64,000 nucleotides of DNA from Herbidospora galbida. GTDB lineage: Bacteria > Actinomycetota > Actinomycetes > Streptosporangiales > Streptosporangiaceae. The notes beneath the pieces are model-generated. The model was not told the DNA's origin, did no database searches, and saw nothing but the letters and a program-made list of their open reading frames with translations. Positions 17,079 to 25,636 of the stretch are shown in pieces; within the stretch, counting starts at the first letter, position 1, and each line of letters begins with the position of its first letter. The stretch covers positions 86,077 to 150,076 of the forward strand of contig NZ_SZQA01000020.1 of NCBI RefSeq assembly GCF_005233835.1. The letters run 5' to 3'. A program made the translations under genes and the position numbers.

Positions 17079-19729
17079 GCTTCGCGACCGTGAGAGACCG
17101 GTGGCACGCGTTCGCCGGCGGCTTCGTCGTGCTGTTCCTCGGCATGGCACTGGTGTCGATGAGCGTCCTGGCGCTGGCCTCGGCAGGGCAAAGAGTCCCC
17201 GACCGGCTGGCGGGCACGCCGGTGTTCGTGTCGGCTCCGAGGGCCGAGCGGGGAGAGGGCAGCTTCGCCCCCGACCGCCCGTGGTCACCCGAGACGGTGA
17301 CGTCACTGCTCGACAAGCTGTCCGCGATCCCGGGAGTCGCCCAGGCCGTCCCCGACCGGACCTTCTACGCCCAGCCCATGATCGATGGCCGGCCGGCGCC
17401 TTCCGAACGAGGCTACGCGTGGTCGACGGCGAAGCTGGCGCCCTACCGGCTGACCGCGGGCACCGAACCCCGAGAGGGCGAAGCGGTCGTCGACCGGTCA
17501 CTGGGGCTGACGCCGGGGACGCGGGTGTCCGTGCTGACGGTGCACGGTCCGGTGACCTACACCGTGTCCGGCACGGTCGACGGACCGGGCGTCTTCCTCA
17601 ACGACGCCGAAGCGGCCCCTCTGTCGGCAGGGGTGCGCGCGATCGGCCTGGTCGTCAAGCCGGGAGCAGACGTGGCGGCGATCGCGAAGGCCGCAGATGC
17701 CGTCTCGGCCCAGGCCACGCAAGGGAACCACATGGAGGGCAGCGCCCCCGTCGAGACGAAAGCAGCCATCCCTTCAACCGGCAATGCGGCAGGTACCGCT
17801 TCCGCCATGGTCTCGCGGCAGGAACCCGACGCGGCAAACATGAACCCAGCGGGTAGTGCCGCCGGCTCCACGACAGGCAAGACCGCGGTGCTCCGCGCGC
17901 CGGGTGACGCGTCGCAAAAGATTGCGGACGTTTCGAGCGCGAACCCAGCAGGCAGCGCCGCCGGCTCCACGACAAGCCACACCGCAGCGCCACCCGCCTC
18001 GGGCAACCCGGCGCAGAAAGTCGCTGACGTACTCGTCGGTGACGCGCGGAGCGTGCTGGAGTCTCGTGACGACGAGCGGACCCGCTGGATCGGCATGCAG
18101 ATCCTCACCGGCATGGCCGTTCTGTCGGCGCTCGTGTCCGTACTGGTGGTCGGGTCGACGTTCGCCGTCGGGGTGGCGCAGCGGCGGCGGGAGTTCGGGC
18201 TGCTGCGGGCCGTCGGTGCGACGCCGCGTCAGGTTCGGGCCATGGTGTACGGCGAGGCGCTCGTGGTCGGCGTCACCGCGACGGCGGCGGGTGTGGCGGC
18301 CGGTGCGCTGCTCGCCCCCGTGCTGGGCGCCGTGCTGGTCGGCGTCGGGTTCGAGCCGGCGGGCTTCACGGTCGGGCTGTCGCCGCTCCCGCTGGCGGGG
18401 TCGTTCGCGGGCGGGGTGGTGCTGACCCTGGTGGCCGTCTGGTCGGCGTCGGGGCGGGCGGCACGGGTGGGTCCGCTGGAGGCGCTGCGCGAGGCCGAGG
18501 TGGACGACCGGCCGATGCCGCGGCTGCGGTGGATCACCGGGCTGGCCTTCTGCGCGCTCGGCCTGGCCTCGGCGGCGAGTTCCGACCCCGAGGGCTCGTT
18601 CGTGATGTCGGGACTGGTCGCCGCGGTGGGGGTAATCGCCGGCCTGGCGCTGCTGTCCCCCGTCGTGGTCCCGCCGGTGGCGCGGTACGCGTCGTGGCCG
18701 TTCACCCGAGGGCGCGGGGCGGTCGGGATGCTCGTCCGGGAGAACGCCCGGACCGCCGTCCGCCGGACCGCCGCCACGGCCACGCCGGTGCTGGTCACCA
18801 TCGGGTGTGCGGTGCTGATCACCGGGATGGTCCAGACGACCGCCGCCGGGTTCGCGGCCGTGCGCGCCACCACGATCCGCGCCGACGCGGTCGTCGTGCC
18901 CGACGGCACGCCCGGCCTGACCGACGCGTCCGGCGGAGAGTCGTCCCTGTTCAGCGCGCTGTTCGAGGCGAACGGCGACCCGCTGAGCACCATCGGGGCC
19001 ACACCCGAACTCCTGAAGACGGCCGGGGAGACCGTCGGCCCGCTCGACGAGCTCCGCCACGACGACCGGATCCTGCTCGCCGACTGGCTGGCCGAAGAGC
19101 GGGGGCTGCGGACGGGCGCGGTGCTGACGGTGTCCTTCGAAGACGGCACCTCGGCGAGGCTGACCGTCGCCGGCACCGTCCAGAACGCGGACGCCGACAC
19201 GCTCGTGTCCCGGGAGCTGCTGAGGAGGCACGACCCGGCGGTCCTCGCCGACGAGGCCTACGTCGTCGGCGCCGCTCCGGCCGCCGGTCCGGGGGCGCGG
19301 GTCGTCGACGTCGAGACCTATGCGGCCGAGGCCGACGCCGAGGAGGACCGGCTGGTGTGGATCGCGACCCTGCTCCTGGTCGTGGTGTCCACTGCCTACG
19401 CGGGTGTGGCGATCGTGAACACGATGGTGGTGTCGGCCGCCGGCCGGGTCCGCGACCTGGAGGTGCTGCGCCTGTCGGGGGCGACGCCCCGGCAGGTGCG
19501 CGGGACCGTCGCGGCCGAGTCGGCGCTCGCGGTGCTGCTCGGCGCCGGGTTGGGAGTGGTGGTCGCGTTGCCCGCGCTGTTCGGCATCCGCGGTGCGTTC
19601 GCCGAGGCCATGAACGCCGACGTCCCTCTGGTGATCCCCTGGCCGCTCATCGGGGGGCTGATCGCCGTCTGTCTGGTGCTGGCCGCCGGCTCGTCGGTGC
19701 TCGCGGTCACGACGAAAGTCGGGCGTTGA
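17072..19729 (+). CDS. FtsX-like ABC permease with duplicated extracellular linker
   Basis: The 885-residue permease has an N-terminal helix, a large extracellular region, three helices, a second helix and extracellular domain, and three final helices, the ten-helix layout of actinobacterial FtsX/BceB-like permeases. FtsX cores are visible (RRREFGLLRAVGATPRQVR and VRDLEVLRLSGATPRQVR). The first extracellular domain contains a long Ala/Ser/Thr/Gly-rich insertion (about residues 210-325) that is not expected in the family and includes a 33-residue direct repeat. Confidence 0.92.
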   Translation: MLSFATVRDRWHAFAGGFVVLFLGMALVSMSVLALASAGQRVPDRLAGTPVFVSAPRAERGEGSFAPDRPWSPETVTSLLDKLSAIPGVAQAVPDRTFYAQPMIDGRPAPSERGYAWSTAKLAPYRLTAGTEPREGEAVVDRSLGLTPGTRVSVLTVHGPVTYTVSGTVDGPGVFLNDAEAAPLSAGVRAIGLVVKPGADVAAIAKAADAVSAQATQGNHMEGSAPVETKAAIPSTGNAAGTASAMVSRQEPDAANMNPAGSAAGSTTGKTAVLRAPGDASQKIADVSSANPAGSAAGSTTSHTAAPPASGNPAQKVADVLVGDARSVLESRDDERTRWIGMQILTGMAVLSALVSVLVVGSTFAVGVAQRRREFGLLRAVGATPRQVRAMVYGEALVVGVTATAAGVAAGALLAPVLGAVLVGVGFEPAGFTVGLSPLPLAGSFAGGVVLTLVAVWSASGRAARVGPLEALREAEVDDRPMPRLRWITGLAFCALGLASAASSDPEGSFVMSGLVAAVGVIAGLALLSPVVVPPVARYASWPFTRGRGAVGMLVRENARTAVRRTAATATPVLVTIGCAVLITGMVQTTAAGFAAVRATTIRADAVVVPDGTPGLTDASGGESSLFSALFEANGDPLSTIGATPELLKTAGETVGPLDELRHDDRILLADWLAEERGLRTGAVLTVSFEDGTSARLTVAGTVQNADADTLVSRELLRRHDPAVLADEAYVVGAAPAAGPGARVVDVETYAAEADAEEDRLVWIATLLLVVVSTAYAGVAIVNTMVVSAAGRVRDLEVLRLSGATPRQVRGTVAAESALAVLLGAGLGVVVALPALFGIRGAFAEAMNADVPLVIPWPLIGGLIAVCLVLAAGSSVLAVTTKVGR
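17842..18039 (+). repeat. 99-bp direct repeat inside the FtsX-like permease
   Basis: Two copies start at 17842 and 17941, exactly 33 codons apart. Both encode NPAGSAAGSTT, then a variable Ala/Pro/Gly part, then QKIADV or QKVADV. A more diverged copy may precede them. Because the period is in frame, the copy number can change without breaking the gene. The encoded linker is hydrophilic and extracellular. Confidence 0.8.
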
Positions 19730-19782
19730 CCGACCATCGTCGCGTAGCCGGGGCAAAGCCGGCGTGGTTACGCTCGGACGCG

Positions 19783-20922
19783 ATGGACGTCTCCCCCCGC
19801 CGCCCCCGCGACTGGATCGTCGACTCGCTGCTGTTCGGGTTCGCGGTCGGCTTCGGGCTGCTCACCGCGTCCATGCGGGTTCCGACGCTCCATCTGCTGC
19901 CGCACCCCGCCCTGTTCTACCTCGACCAGGTGCTGGCGGTGGCGGGCTGCGCGGCCGTCTGGTGGCGGCGGCGCCACCCGACCGGGCTGGCCGTGATCAT
20001 GGTGGTCGTCTCGGCCTGGTCGGAGCTGATCGCCGGGGCGACGATCGTGGCGCTGTTCAACGTGGCCGTGCACCGTCCGCCCCGCGTCACCGGGGGCGTG
20101 TTCGGGCTCAGCGTGCTGTCGTGTGTGGTCTTCGTCGTCCTGCGGCCCGACCCGGCCGACCCCGGCGCGGCGGTGTTCCTGCTGGGTTCGTCCATCTACG
20201 GCATGGCCACCGGCTGGGGGATGGTGATCCACCATCGGCGGCAGCTGGCCGCGTCCCGCCGCGACCGGGAGGCGCAGATGGCGACCGAGGTCCGGCTCCG
20301 GGCCGAGCAGGCCCAGTTGCAGGCCCGCGAGACCATCGCCCGCGAGATGCACGACGTCCTCGGTCATCGGTTGTCGCTGCTCAGTGTGCACGCCGGGGCG
20401 TTGGAGTTCCGGCCGGACGCGCCGCCCGAAGACGTCGCCCGTGCCGCCAAGATCATTCGCGAGAGTGCCCACCTGGCGCTCCAGGATCTGCGCGACGTGA
20501 TCGGGGTGCTTCGTGCCCCCGTACGGGAGCTGCCGCAACCGACGCTAGCCGAGGTCGGCCGGCTCACCGAGGAGTCGGCGCGGGCGGGCATGCGGGTGAC
20601 GCTGACGGAGAAGGTCGACGGCGAGGTGCCCGGCCTGACCGGGCGGACCGGCTACCGGATCGTCCAGGAAGGGCTGACCAACGCCCGCAAGCACGCTCCC
20701 GGCGCCGACGTCGAGGTGTCGGTCACCGGCGCGCCGGAGGCGGGGCTGACGATCGAGGTCCGTAACACGCGGCCGTCCGGGGAACCGGCCGCCGATCGTC
20801 CCGGCGGGCAGGGGCTCGCCGGGCTGGCCGAGCGGGTGGCGCTGGCGGGCGGGACGCTCACCCACGGCGGACGGCCTGACGGCGGCTGGGCGCTGACGGC
20901 TTGGCTACCCTGGCCGGCATGA
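19783..20922 (+). CDS. Sensor histidine kinase, HisKA_3 type
   Basis: The 379-residue kinase has about five N-terminal helices, a HisKA_3 motif (ETIAREMHDVLGHRLSLLSVHAG) and a HATPase domain (GLTNARKHAPG, then GQGLAGLAERV). No ribosome site precedes the ATG at 19783, but TACGCT at 19769-19774 is placed for leaderless transcription. It overlaps its response regulator by ATGA and follows the FtsX-type transporter by 53 bp, so it may be a second regulator of that system. Confidence 0.9.
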   Translation: MDVSPRRPRDWIVDSLLFGFAVGFGLLTASMRVPTLHLLPHPALFYLDQVLAVAGCAAVWWRRRHPTGLAVIMVVVSAWSELIAGATIVALFNVAVHRPPRVTGGVFGLSVLSCVVFVVLRPDPADPGAAVFLLGSSIYGMATGWGMVIHHRRQLAASRRDREAQMATEVRLRAEQAQLQARETIAREMHDVLGHRLSLLSVHAGALEFRPDAPPEDVARAAKIIRESAHLALQDLRDVIGVLRAPVRELPQPTLAEVGRLTEESARAGMRVTLTEKVDGEVPGLTGRTGYRIVQEGLTNARKHAPGADVEVSVTGAPEAGLTIEVRNTRPSGEPAADRPGGQGLAGLAERVALAGGTLTHGGRPDGGWALTAWLPWPA

Positions 20923-21587
20923 CCATCGCCGTGCTGATCGTCGACGACGACCCGCTGGTCCGCGCGGGCCTGACGATGATGCTCGGCGGGTCGCCCGACA
21001 TCCGCGTCGCCGGTGAGGCGGGCGACGGCTCCCAGGTCGCCGGGCTCGTCGAGACGCTGGCGCCCGACGTGATCCTCATGGACATCCGCATGCCGAACGT
21101 CGACGGGCTGGCCGCGACCGAACGCGTCCGTGCCCGGAAGGACGCCCCCGAGGTCATCGTGCTGACCACGTTCGACGCTGACGAGCACGTCCTGCGGGCG
21201 TTGCGGGCGGGCGCGGCCGGTTTCCTGCTGAAGGACACGCCGCCGGCCGAGATCGTCGAGGCGGTCAGAGAGGTGGCGCGCGGCAATCCCGTGCTGTCGC
21301 CGGGGGTGACGCGCCGTCTGATGGACCGGGTGGCCGAGAGCGGGCCCGACCGCCGCAGGGCGGCCGCCGTGACGAAGCTGGAATCGCTCAACGCCCGGGA
21401 GCGGGAGGTCGCCGTCGCGGTCGGCCACGGCAGGTCGAACGCCCAGATCGGGGCCGAACTCTATTTGAGCGTCCCGACGGTCAAGGCGCACGTGTCGAGC
21501 ATCCTGGCCAAGCTCGGCTTCAACAACCGGGTGCAGATCGCGCTGCTCGTCCACGACGCGGGCCTGATCAGCGAACCGCCTCGATGA
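20919..21587 (+). CDS. LuxR-family response regulator
   Basis: The 222-residue protein has a receiver (DDDP, phospho-acceptor Asp in VILMDIRMPNVDG, Lys in LLKD) and a GerE HTH (LNAREREVAVAVGHGRSN, TVKAHVSSILAKLGF). The start ATG overlaps the kinase stop. Its end overlaps the convergent methyltransferase by 20 bp. Confidence 0.92.
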   Translation: MTIAVLIVDDDPLVRAGLTMMLGGSPDIRVAGEAGDGSQVAGLVETLAPDVILMDIRMPNVDGLAATERVRARKDAPEVIVLTTFDADEHVLRALRAGAAGFLLKDTPPAEIVEAVREVARGNPVLSPGVTRRLMDRVAESGPDRRRAAAVTKLESLNAREREVAVAVGHGRSNAQIGAELYLSVPTVKAHVSSILAKLGFNNRVQIALLVHDAGLISEPPR

Positions 21588-22338
21588 GGATCCGCTGCGA
21601 GTGGGCGACGAACGGCCCGTGCCGTTCGATGAAGTCGTGCAGCGTCTCCAGGCGGTCGCGGTAGGCGTCGACGGTGAAGCCGGGGACCGTCCAGACGACC
21701 TTGCGCAGGAACACCACGACGGCCGCGACGTCGAAGAACTCCATCCGCAGGGCCTCGTGCCGGACGTCGACCACGTCGAGCCCGGCCCGTTCGGCGGCGG
21801 TCACGAGGCCGACGACGTCCACGCCGGAACGGGTCGTCAGCGGATCGCGGTCGCGGCGACCGCTGGTGACCGGCCCCATCATGAACTCGGTCAGTTCCCG
21901 CACCGTCCCCGACCCGACGTGCTGGGCCAGGTAGCGTCCGCCGGGCGTGAGGACGCGGGCGATCTCGTCCCATCGGGTGGCGACGGGATGGCGGGAGACG
22001 ACGAGGTCGAAGTGCCGGTCGGGAAAGGGCAGGTCGGCGTCGTCGGCCACGTGGGCGACGACCTCGCCGAGCCGCTTCCGGGCGATGGCGAGATTGGGCT
22101 CCCACGATTCGGTCGCCGCCACCACCGGCGGCAGGACCGGCACCGACGCCAGCACCTCACCCCCGCCGGTCTGGACGTCGAGCAGCGCCGTCGCCGAGGC
22201 GGCCCGGTCGGCGAGCAACCGCGCGTATCCCCAGGAGGGCCGTTGCTCGGTGGCCCGCCCGTCGAACCAGGAGAAGTCCCACCCTTCGACGGGAACGGCC
22301 AGCCCTTCCGCCAGACGATCAGAGAACATGCCGTCCAC
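21568..22338 (-). CDS. Class I SAM-dependent methyltransferase
   Basis: The 256-residue protein has a Rossmann motif I (ALLDVQTGGGEVL), an acidic motif II region and a post-I segment (LPFPDRHFDLVVSRHP, followed by LTPGGRYLAQHVG). These fit the methyltransferase domain 11/25 type. The substrate is unknown. Start is 22338 or 22329. The region upstream, shared with the divergent GDPD gene, is filled by tandem repeats. Confidence 0.85.
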   Translation of the reverse strand: MDGMFSDRLAEGLAVPVEGWDFSWFDGRATEQRPSWGYARLLADRAASATALLDVQTGGGEVLASVPVLPPVVAATESWEPNLAIARKRLGEVVAHVADDADLPFPDRHFDLVVSRHPVATRWDEIARVLTPGGRYLAQHVGSGTVRELTEFMMGPVTSGRRDRDPLTTRSGVDVVGLVTAAERAGLDVVDVRHEALRMEFFDVAAVVVFLRKVVWTVPGFTVDAYRDRLETLHDFIERHGPFVAHSQRILIEAVR

Positions 22339-22392
22339 CCTGCACGGTCATCACGCGAGGTTCCCACCGATTTAGACGCCCACCATTCCGTC

Positions 22393-22652
22393 AGAAGCCA
22401 ACGAAGCCGCGTGCCGAGGAAACCCCGCCACAGCCGACCCCAGATCGCCAACGCCGATCCTCAGAGGCCAACAAAACCACGCTCACCCGAAGGAAACCCA
22501 CCACGACCGACCGCAGACCGCCAACGCCGATCCCGCAAAGACCAACCAAGCCACGCTTACCCGCACACCCGAAGAAAACCCCGCCACGACCCACCCCAGA
22601 CCGCCAACCCCGATCCCGCAAAGACCGACCAAGCCACGTGGAAACCCCGCGT
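22393..22652. repeat. Degenerate tandem repeat, about 3.5 copies of 70-82 bp
   Basis: Units begin near 22393, 22463, 22538 and 22620. Each contains GCCAAC or ACCAACC, then CCACGC, CCCGAAG, AAACCCC, GCCACGACC, CAGACCGCC and AACGCCGATCC blocks in the same order. It fills most of the roughly 390-bp spacer between the divergent methyltransferase and GDPD genes. No coding frame stands out, and the C-rich/A-rich strand bias differs from the flanking genes. Confidence 0.75.
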
Positions 22653-22732
22653 TCGCGCGGCGTTAACCCGGACAACCCGCTGTGCGGGGAGGCGAGTGGA
22701 ACAGGGCTCGCACACCGGGCATACTCACGCTC

Positions 22733-23518
22733 GTGCAGCGACGGTTCGCCTTCCTCGACCATCCCGGGCCGCTGGCCTTCGCCCACCGGGGCGGGGCCGC
22801 CGAGGGACGCGAGAACACGATGGCCGCCTTCGAGAAGGCCGTCGCCATGGGCTACACCTACCTGGAGACCGACGTGCACGCCACCGCCGACGGCGTGCTC
22901 GTCGCCTTCCACGACCACACCCTCGACCGGGTCACCGACCGGCGCGGGCGCATCTCCCGGCTGCCCTACCGCGAGGTCGCCAAGGCCCGCATCGGCGGGG
23001 TCGACGAGATCCCGCTGCTGGAGGACCTGCTCGGCGCCTGGCCCGACGTACGGGTCAACATCGACGTGAAGGAGTCGCCGGCGATCGTGCCGCTGGCGCG
23101 GGCGCTGCGGCGCACCGGCGCCTCCGGGCGGGTGTGCCTGACCTCCTTCTCCGACATGCGGCTCGCGCAGGCCCGGCGGGCCTGCGGGCCCGAGGTGTGC
23201 TCGGCGATGGGCCCCCGCGCGATCGCGGCGCTGCGCACCGCCTCGGCGCGCGGCGGCTACGGGCGGCTGCTGGCGGGGCTGTCCGGGTCGGGCGTCCCGT
23301 GCGCGCAGGTGCCCCTGGGGTGGCGGGGGCTGCGCGTGGTCACCCCGGCGTTCGTCCGCACCGCCCACTCGATCGGCGTCCAGGTCCACGTGTGGACCAT
23401 CGACGACCGGCCGACCATGGAACGCCTGCTCGACCTCGGGGTCGACGGGATCATGACCGACAACATCACCGGCCTGCGCGAGGTGCTCACCGAACGCGGC
23501 CAGTGGCCCACTACTTGA
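22733..23518 (+). CDS. Glycerophosphodiester phosphodiesterase
   Basis: The 261-residue GDPD has the catalytic elements AHRGG, the E-x-D pair in YLETDVHATADG and the His in FHDHTLDRVTD, then DVKES. It hydrolyses glycerophosphodiesters to glycerol-3-phosphate plus alcohol. No signal peptide is visible, so it is probably cytosolic. The GTG at 22733 lies at leaderless distance from a CATACT hexamer (22720-22725); longer forms run into the repeat region. Confidence 0.92.
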   Translation: MQRRFAFLDHPGPLAFAHRGGAAEGRENTMAAFEKAVAMGYTYLETDVHATADGVLVAFHDHTLDRVTDRRGRISRLPYREVAKARIGGVDEIPLLEDLLGAWPDVRVNIDVKESPAIVPLARALRRTGASGRVCLTSFSDMRLAQARRACGPEVCSAMGPRAIAALRTASARGGYGRLLAGLSGSGVPCAQVPLGWRGLRVVTPAFVRTAHSIGVQVHVWTIDDRPTMERLLDLGVDGIMTDNITGLREVLTERGQWPTT

Positions 23519-23700
23519 GGCAGATTCCCATCGCGAGCCACGGACGCCCATCGGCCGCCCGCGTCTCCCCACCACCGAGGCAGATTCCCAAGCGCGAGCC
23601 ACGGACGCCCATCGGCCGCCCGCGTCTCCCCACCACCGAGGCAGATTCCCAAGCGCGAGCCACGATCGGCCTTCGGCCGACCGCGTCTCGCTTAGCCCAC
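23517..23700. repeat. Nearly perfect 60/61-bp tandem repeat after the GDPD gene
   Basis: Units starting GAGGCAGATTCCCA begin at 23517, 23577 and 23638. The first two are almost identical over their length; the third diverges after about 27 bp into a CGGCCTTCGGCCG hairpin. The first unit starts inside the GDPD stop codon. The array occupies most of the spacer before the MFS gene. Confidence 0.85.
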
Positions 23701-23716
23701 CCGAGAGCGAGTAGGA

Positions 23717-25075
23717 ATGGCTTCCCCCCAGGTCATCGACGAGAGCCCGCAGGCCAGAACCCGCGAGCAAAAAGGCTGGTACTGGTACGACTGGGCCAAC
23801 TCGGCCTTCCCGACCACGGTCATGACCGTGTTCCTCGGGCCCTATCTGACCGAGATCGCCGAGCAGGCCGCCAACGGGGCGCCGTTCGTCGACGTGATCG
23901 GGTTCGACGTCCGGCCGAGCGCCTACTACTCGTTCGTGGTCGGCGTCGCGGCGGTCTGCCAGATCGTCGTGATGCTGATCGCCGGCGCGCTGGCCGACCA
24001 CACCGGGCGCAAGAAAGAGATCATGGGGTTCTTCGCCTACCTGGGGTCGGCGGCCACCCTTCTCATGTGGTTCGTCGCCGACGGGGCGTACATCCTGGGC
24101 GGGGTGCTGTTCATCGTCGGCCAGACCAGCTTCGCGGCGGCCTTCGTGGTCTACAACTCCTTCCTGCCGCAGATCTCCACGCCCGAGGAGCGTGACCGGG
24201 TGTCGGCGCGCGGCTGGGGGTTCGGCTACCTGGGCGGCGGCCTGCTGCTGGTGGTCAACCTGGGGCTGTTCCTGAACGCCGAGGCGCTCGGCATGGACAC
24301 CGGCACGGCGGTCCGGCTCGCGCTGGCCTCGGCCGGTCTGTGGTGGGGCGGGTTCACGATCATCCCGCTGCTGCGGCTGCGCAACCGCCGCGGCCAGGCC
24401 GCCGCGGACGAAGGGGCCGCCAGGGCCGTCGTGCTGAGCGTGCGGCAGCTCGGGCTCACCATCCGCGACCTGGTCACCCGCTATCCGCTGACGCTGGTCT
24501 TCCTGCTCGCGTACATCGCCTACAACGACGGCGTGCAGACGGTCATCAGCTTCTCTGCGACCTACGCCGACCAGGAACTGCGCCTGGGCGAGACCGAGCG
24601 CATCGGCGCGATCCTCATGGTGCAGTTCGTGGCGTTCTTCGGCGCGATCCTGCTGGGCCGGGTCGCCGTCAGGATCGGCACCCGCAAGACCGTGCTCTGG
24701 TCGCTGGTCGGCTGGTGCGGGGTCGTGGCGGCCGCCTACTTCGTGCCGCCGGAGCGGCCGCTGCTGTTCTTCGCCCTCGGGTTCGCCATCGCGATCGTGA
24801 TGGGGGGAACACAAGCCCTGTCGCGGTCGTTGTTCTCCCACGTGATCCCGAAGGGGCGCGAAGCGGAGTATTACAGCCTCTACGAGATCAGTGACAAGGG
24901 TGCGACACTCATCGGATCCTTCACCCTGGGCCTGGCCCTCCAGCTCACCGACAGTTACCGGTACGGCATCGTCTCGCTGGTGATCTTCTTCATCATCGGC
25001 GGGGTGCTGCTCGCGTCGGTCAACCTGCCGAAGGCGATCAGGGCCGCGGGCAACGACGTGCCAGAACGGATTTGA
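23717..25075 (+). CDS. UMF1-family MFS transporter
   Basis: The 452-residue protein has 12 membrane helices and the UMF1/Atg22-like N-terminal signature GWYWYDWANSAFPTTV. Late motifs GGTQALSRSLFSHVIPKGREAEYYSLYE are also typical. UMF1 transporters are linked to efflux of amino acids or small solutes, but the bacterial substrate is not established. It stands between GDPD and rbpA, an order common in actinomycetes. Confidence 0.9.
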   Translation: MASPQVIDESPQARTREQKGWYWYDWANSAFPTTVMTVFLGPYLTEIAEQAANGAPFVDVIGFDVRPSAYYSFVVGVAAVCQIVVMLIAGALADHTGRKKEIMGFFAYLGSAATLLMWFVADGAYILGGVLFIVGQTSFAAAFVVYNSFLPQISTPEERDRVSARGWGFGYLGGGLLLVVNLGLFLNAEALGMDTGTAVRLALASAGLWWGGFTIIPLLRLRNRRGQAAADEGAARAVVLSVRQLGLTIRDLVTRYPLTLVFLLAYIAYNDGVQTVISFSATYADQELRLGETERIGAILMVQFVAFFGAILLGRVAVRIGTRKTVLWSLVGWCGVVAAAYFVPPERPLLFFALGFAIAIVMGGTQALSRSLFSHVIPKGREAEYYSLYEISDKGATLIGSFTLGLALQLTDSYRYGIVSLVIFFIIGGVLLASVNLPKAIRAAGNDVPERI

Positions 25076-25130
25076 CGGCGAATCGGTTCACGAGCGCCGG
25101 AAAAAGCGCGATTGGATCACGTCTTGGGTG

Positions 25131-25156
25131 GGAATCCACACACGGTATCAGGCGTT
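25131..25156 (+). promoter_or_regulatory. Sigma-R (SigR/SigH)-type promoter of rbpA
   Basis: GGAAT at 25131-25135 is followed after exactly 18 bp by GTT at 25154-25156, the GGAAT-N18-GTT consensus of the thiol-stress sigma factor in Streptomyces and relatives. rbpA is an established member of that regulon in Streptomyces coelicolor. TATAG-like hexamers near 25182 and 25193 could add a housekeeping start. Confidence 0.75.
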
Positions 25157-25221
25157 GTACCCGGTGGAGACCAACCCCTCTATAGCTGTGTCGTATAGGG
25201 GGACCTCAGGAGGCTTAGAAC

Positions 25222-25566
25222 ATGGGCGAGCGTGCACTTCGCGGTACCCGGCTCGGCGCGACCAGCTACGAGAACGACCGCAACACCGATCTGGCACCCC
25301 GCCAGGAGGTGTCCTACACCTGCCCCAGGGGTCACCACACCACCGTTCCACTGGCCGCTGAGGCCGAGATCCCCGCGAGCTGGGAGTGCCGTCACTGCGG
25401 CTCCCCCGCCCTCCGGGTCGACGCCGAGCAGCCCCAGCAGAAGAAGGCCAAGCCCCCGCGCACCCATTGGGACATGCTGCTGGAGCGGCGTTCGATCGAA
25501 GACCTCGAAGAGGTCCTGAACGAGCGCCTGGCGATTCTGCGGGCACAGCGGCGCAAGAGCGCATAG
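25222..25566 (+). CDS. rbpA: RNA polymerase-binding protein RbpA
   Basis: The 114-residue protein has the RbpA layout: an N-terminal tail (GERALRGTRLGATSYEND), a core domain with Cys/His zinc-like positions (YTCPRGHHTTV, CRHCG), a basic linker (QQKKAKPPRTHWDML) and a sigma-interaction helix (LEERRS-like LLERRSIEDLEEVLNERL). It binds RNA polymerase with the primary sigma factor and stabilises open complexes. A strong AGGAGG ribosome site precedes the ATG. Confidence 0.97.
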   Translation: MGERALRGTRLGATSYENDRNTDLAPRQEVSYTCPRGHHTTVPLAAEAEIPASWECRHCGSPALRVDAEQPQQKKAKPPRTHWDMLLERRSIEDLEEVLNERLAILRAQRRKSA

Positions 25567-25589
25567 GCCCCATCCCACCACCGACGCGA

Positions 25590-25620
25590 GGGCGCCCTCC
25601 GGATCATCCGGAGGGCGCCC
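25590..25620. terminator. Bidirectional terminator between rbpA and the CU044_5270-like gene
   Basis: A 13-bp perfect stem (GGGCGCCCTCCGG at 25590-25602, complement at 25608-25620) with a five-base loop lies between two convergent genes, 23 bp after rbpA and 16 bp from the other stop. There is no long T tract, as usual in actinobacteria. Confidence 0.85.
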
Positions 25621-25636
25621 TGTCGCGTTCACGGGG

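Noticed and set aside
22393..23700. CRISPR array
   Set aside because: Units are contiguous tandem copies with no constant short repeat and variable spacer pattern, and no cas genes are present.
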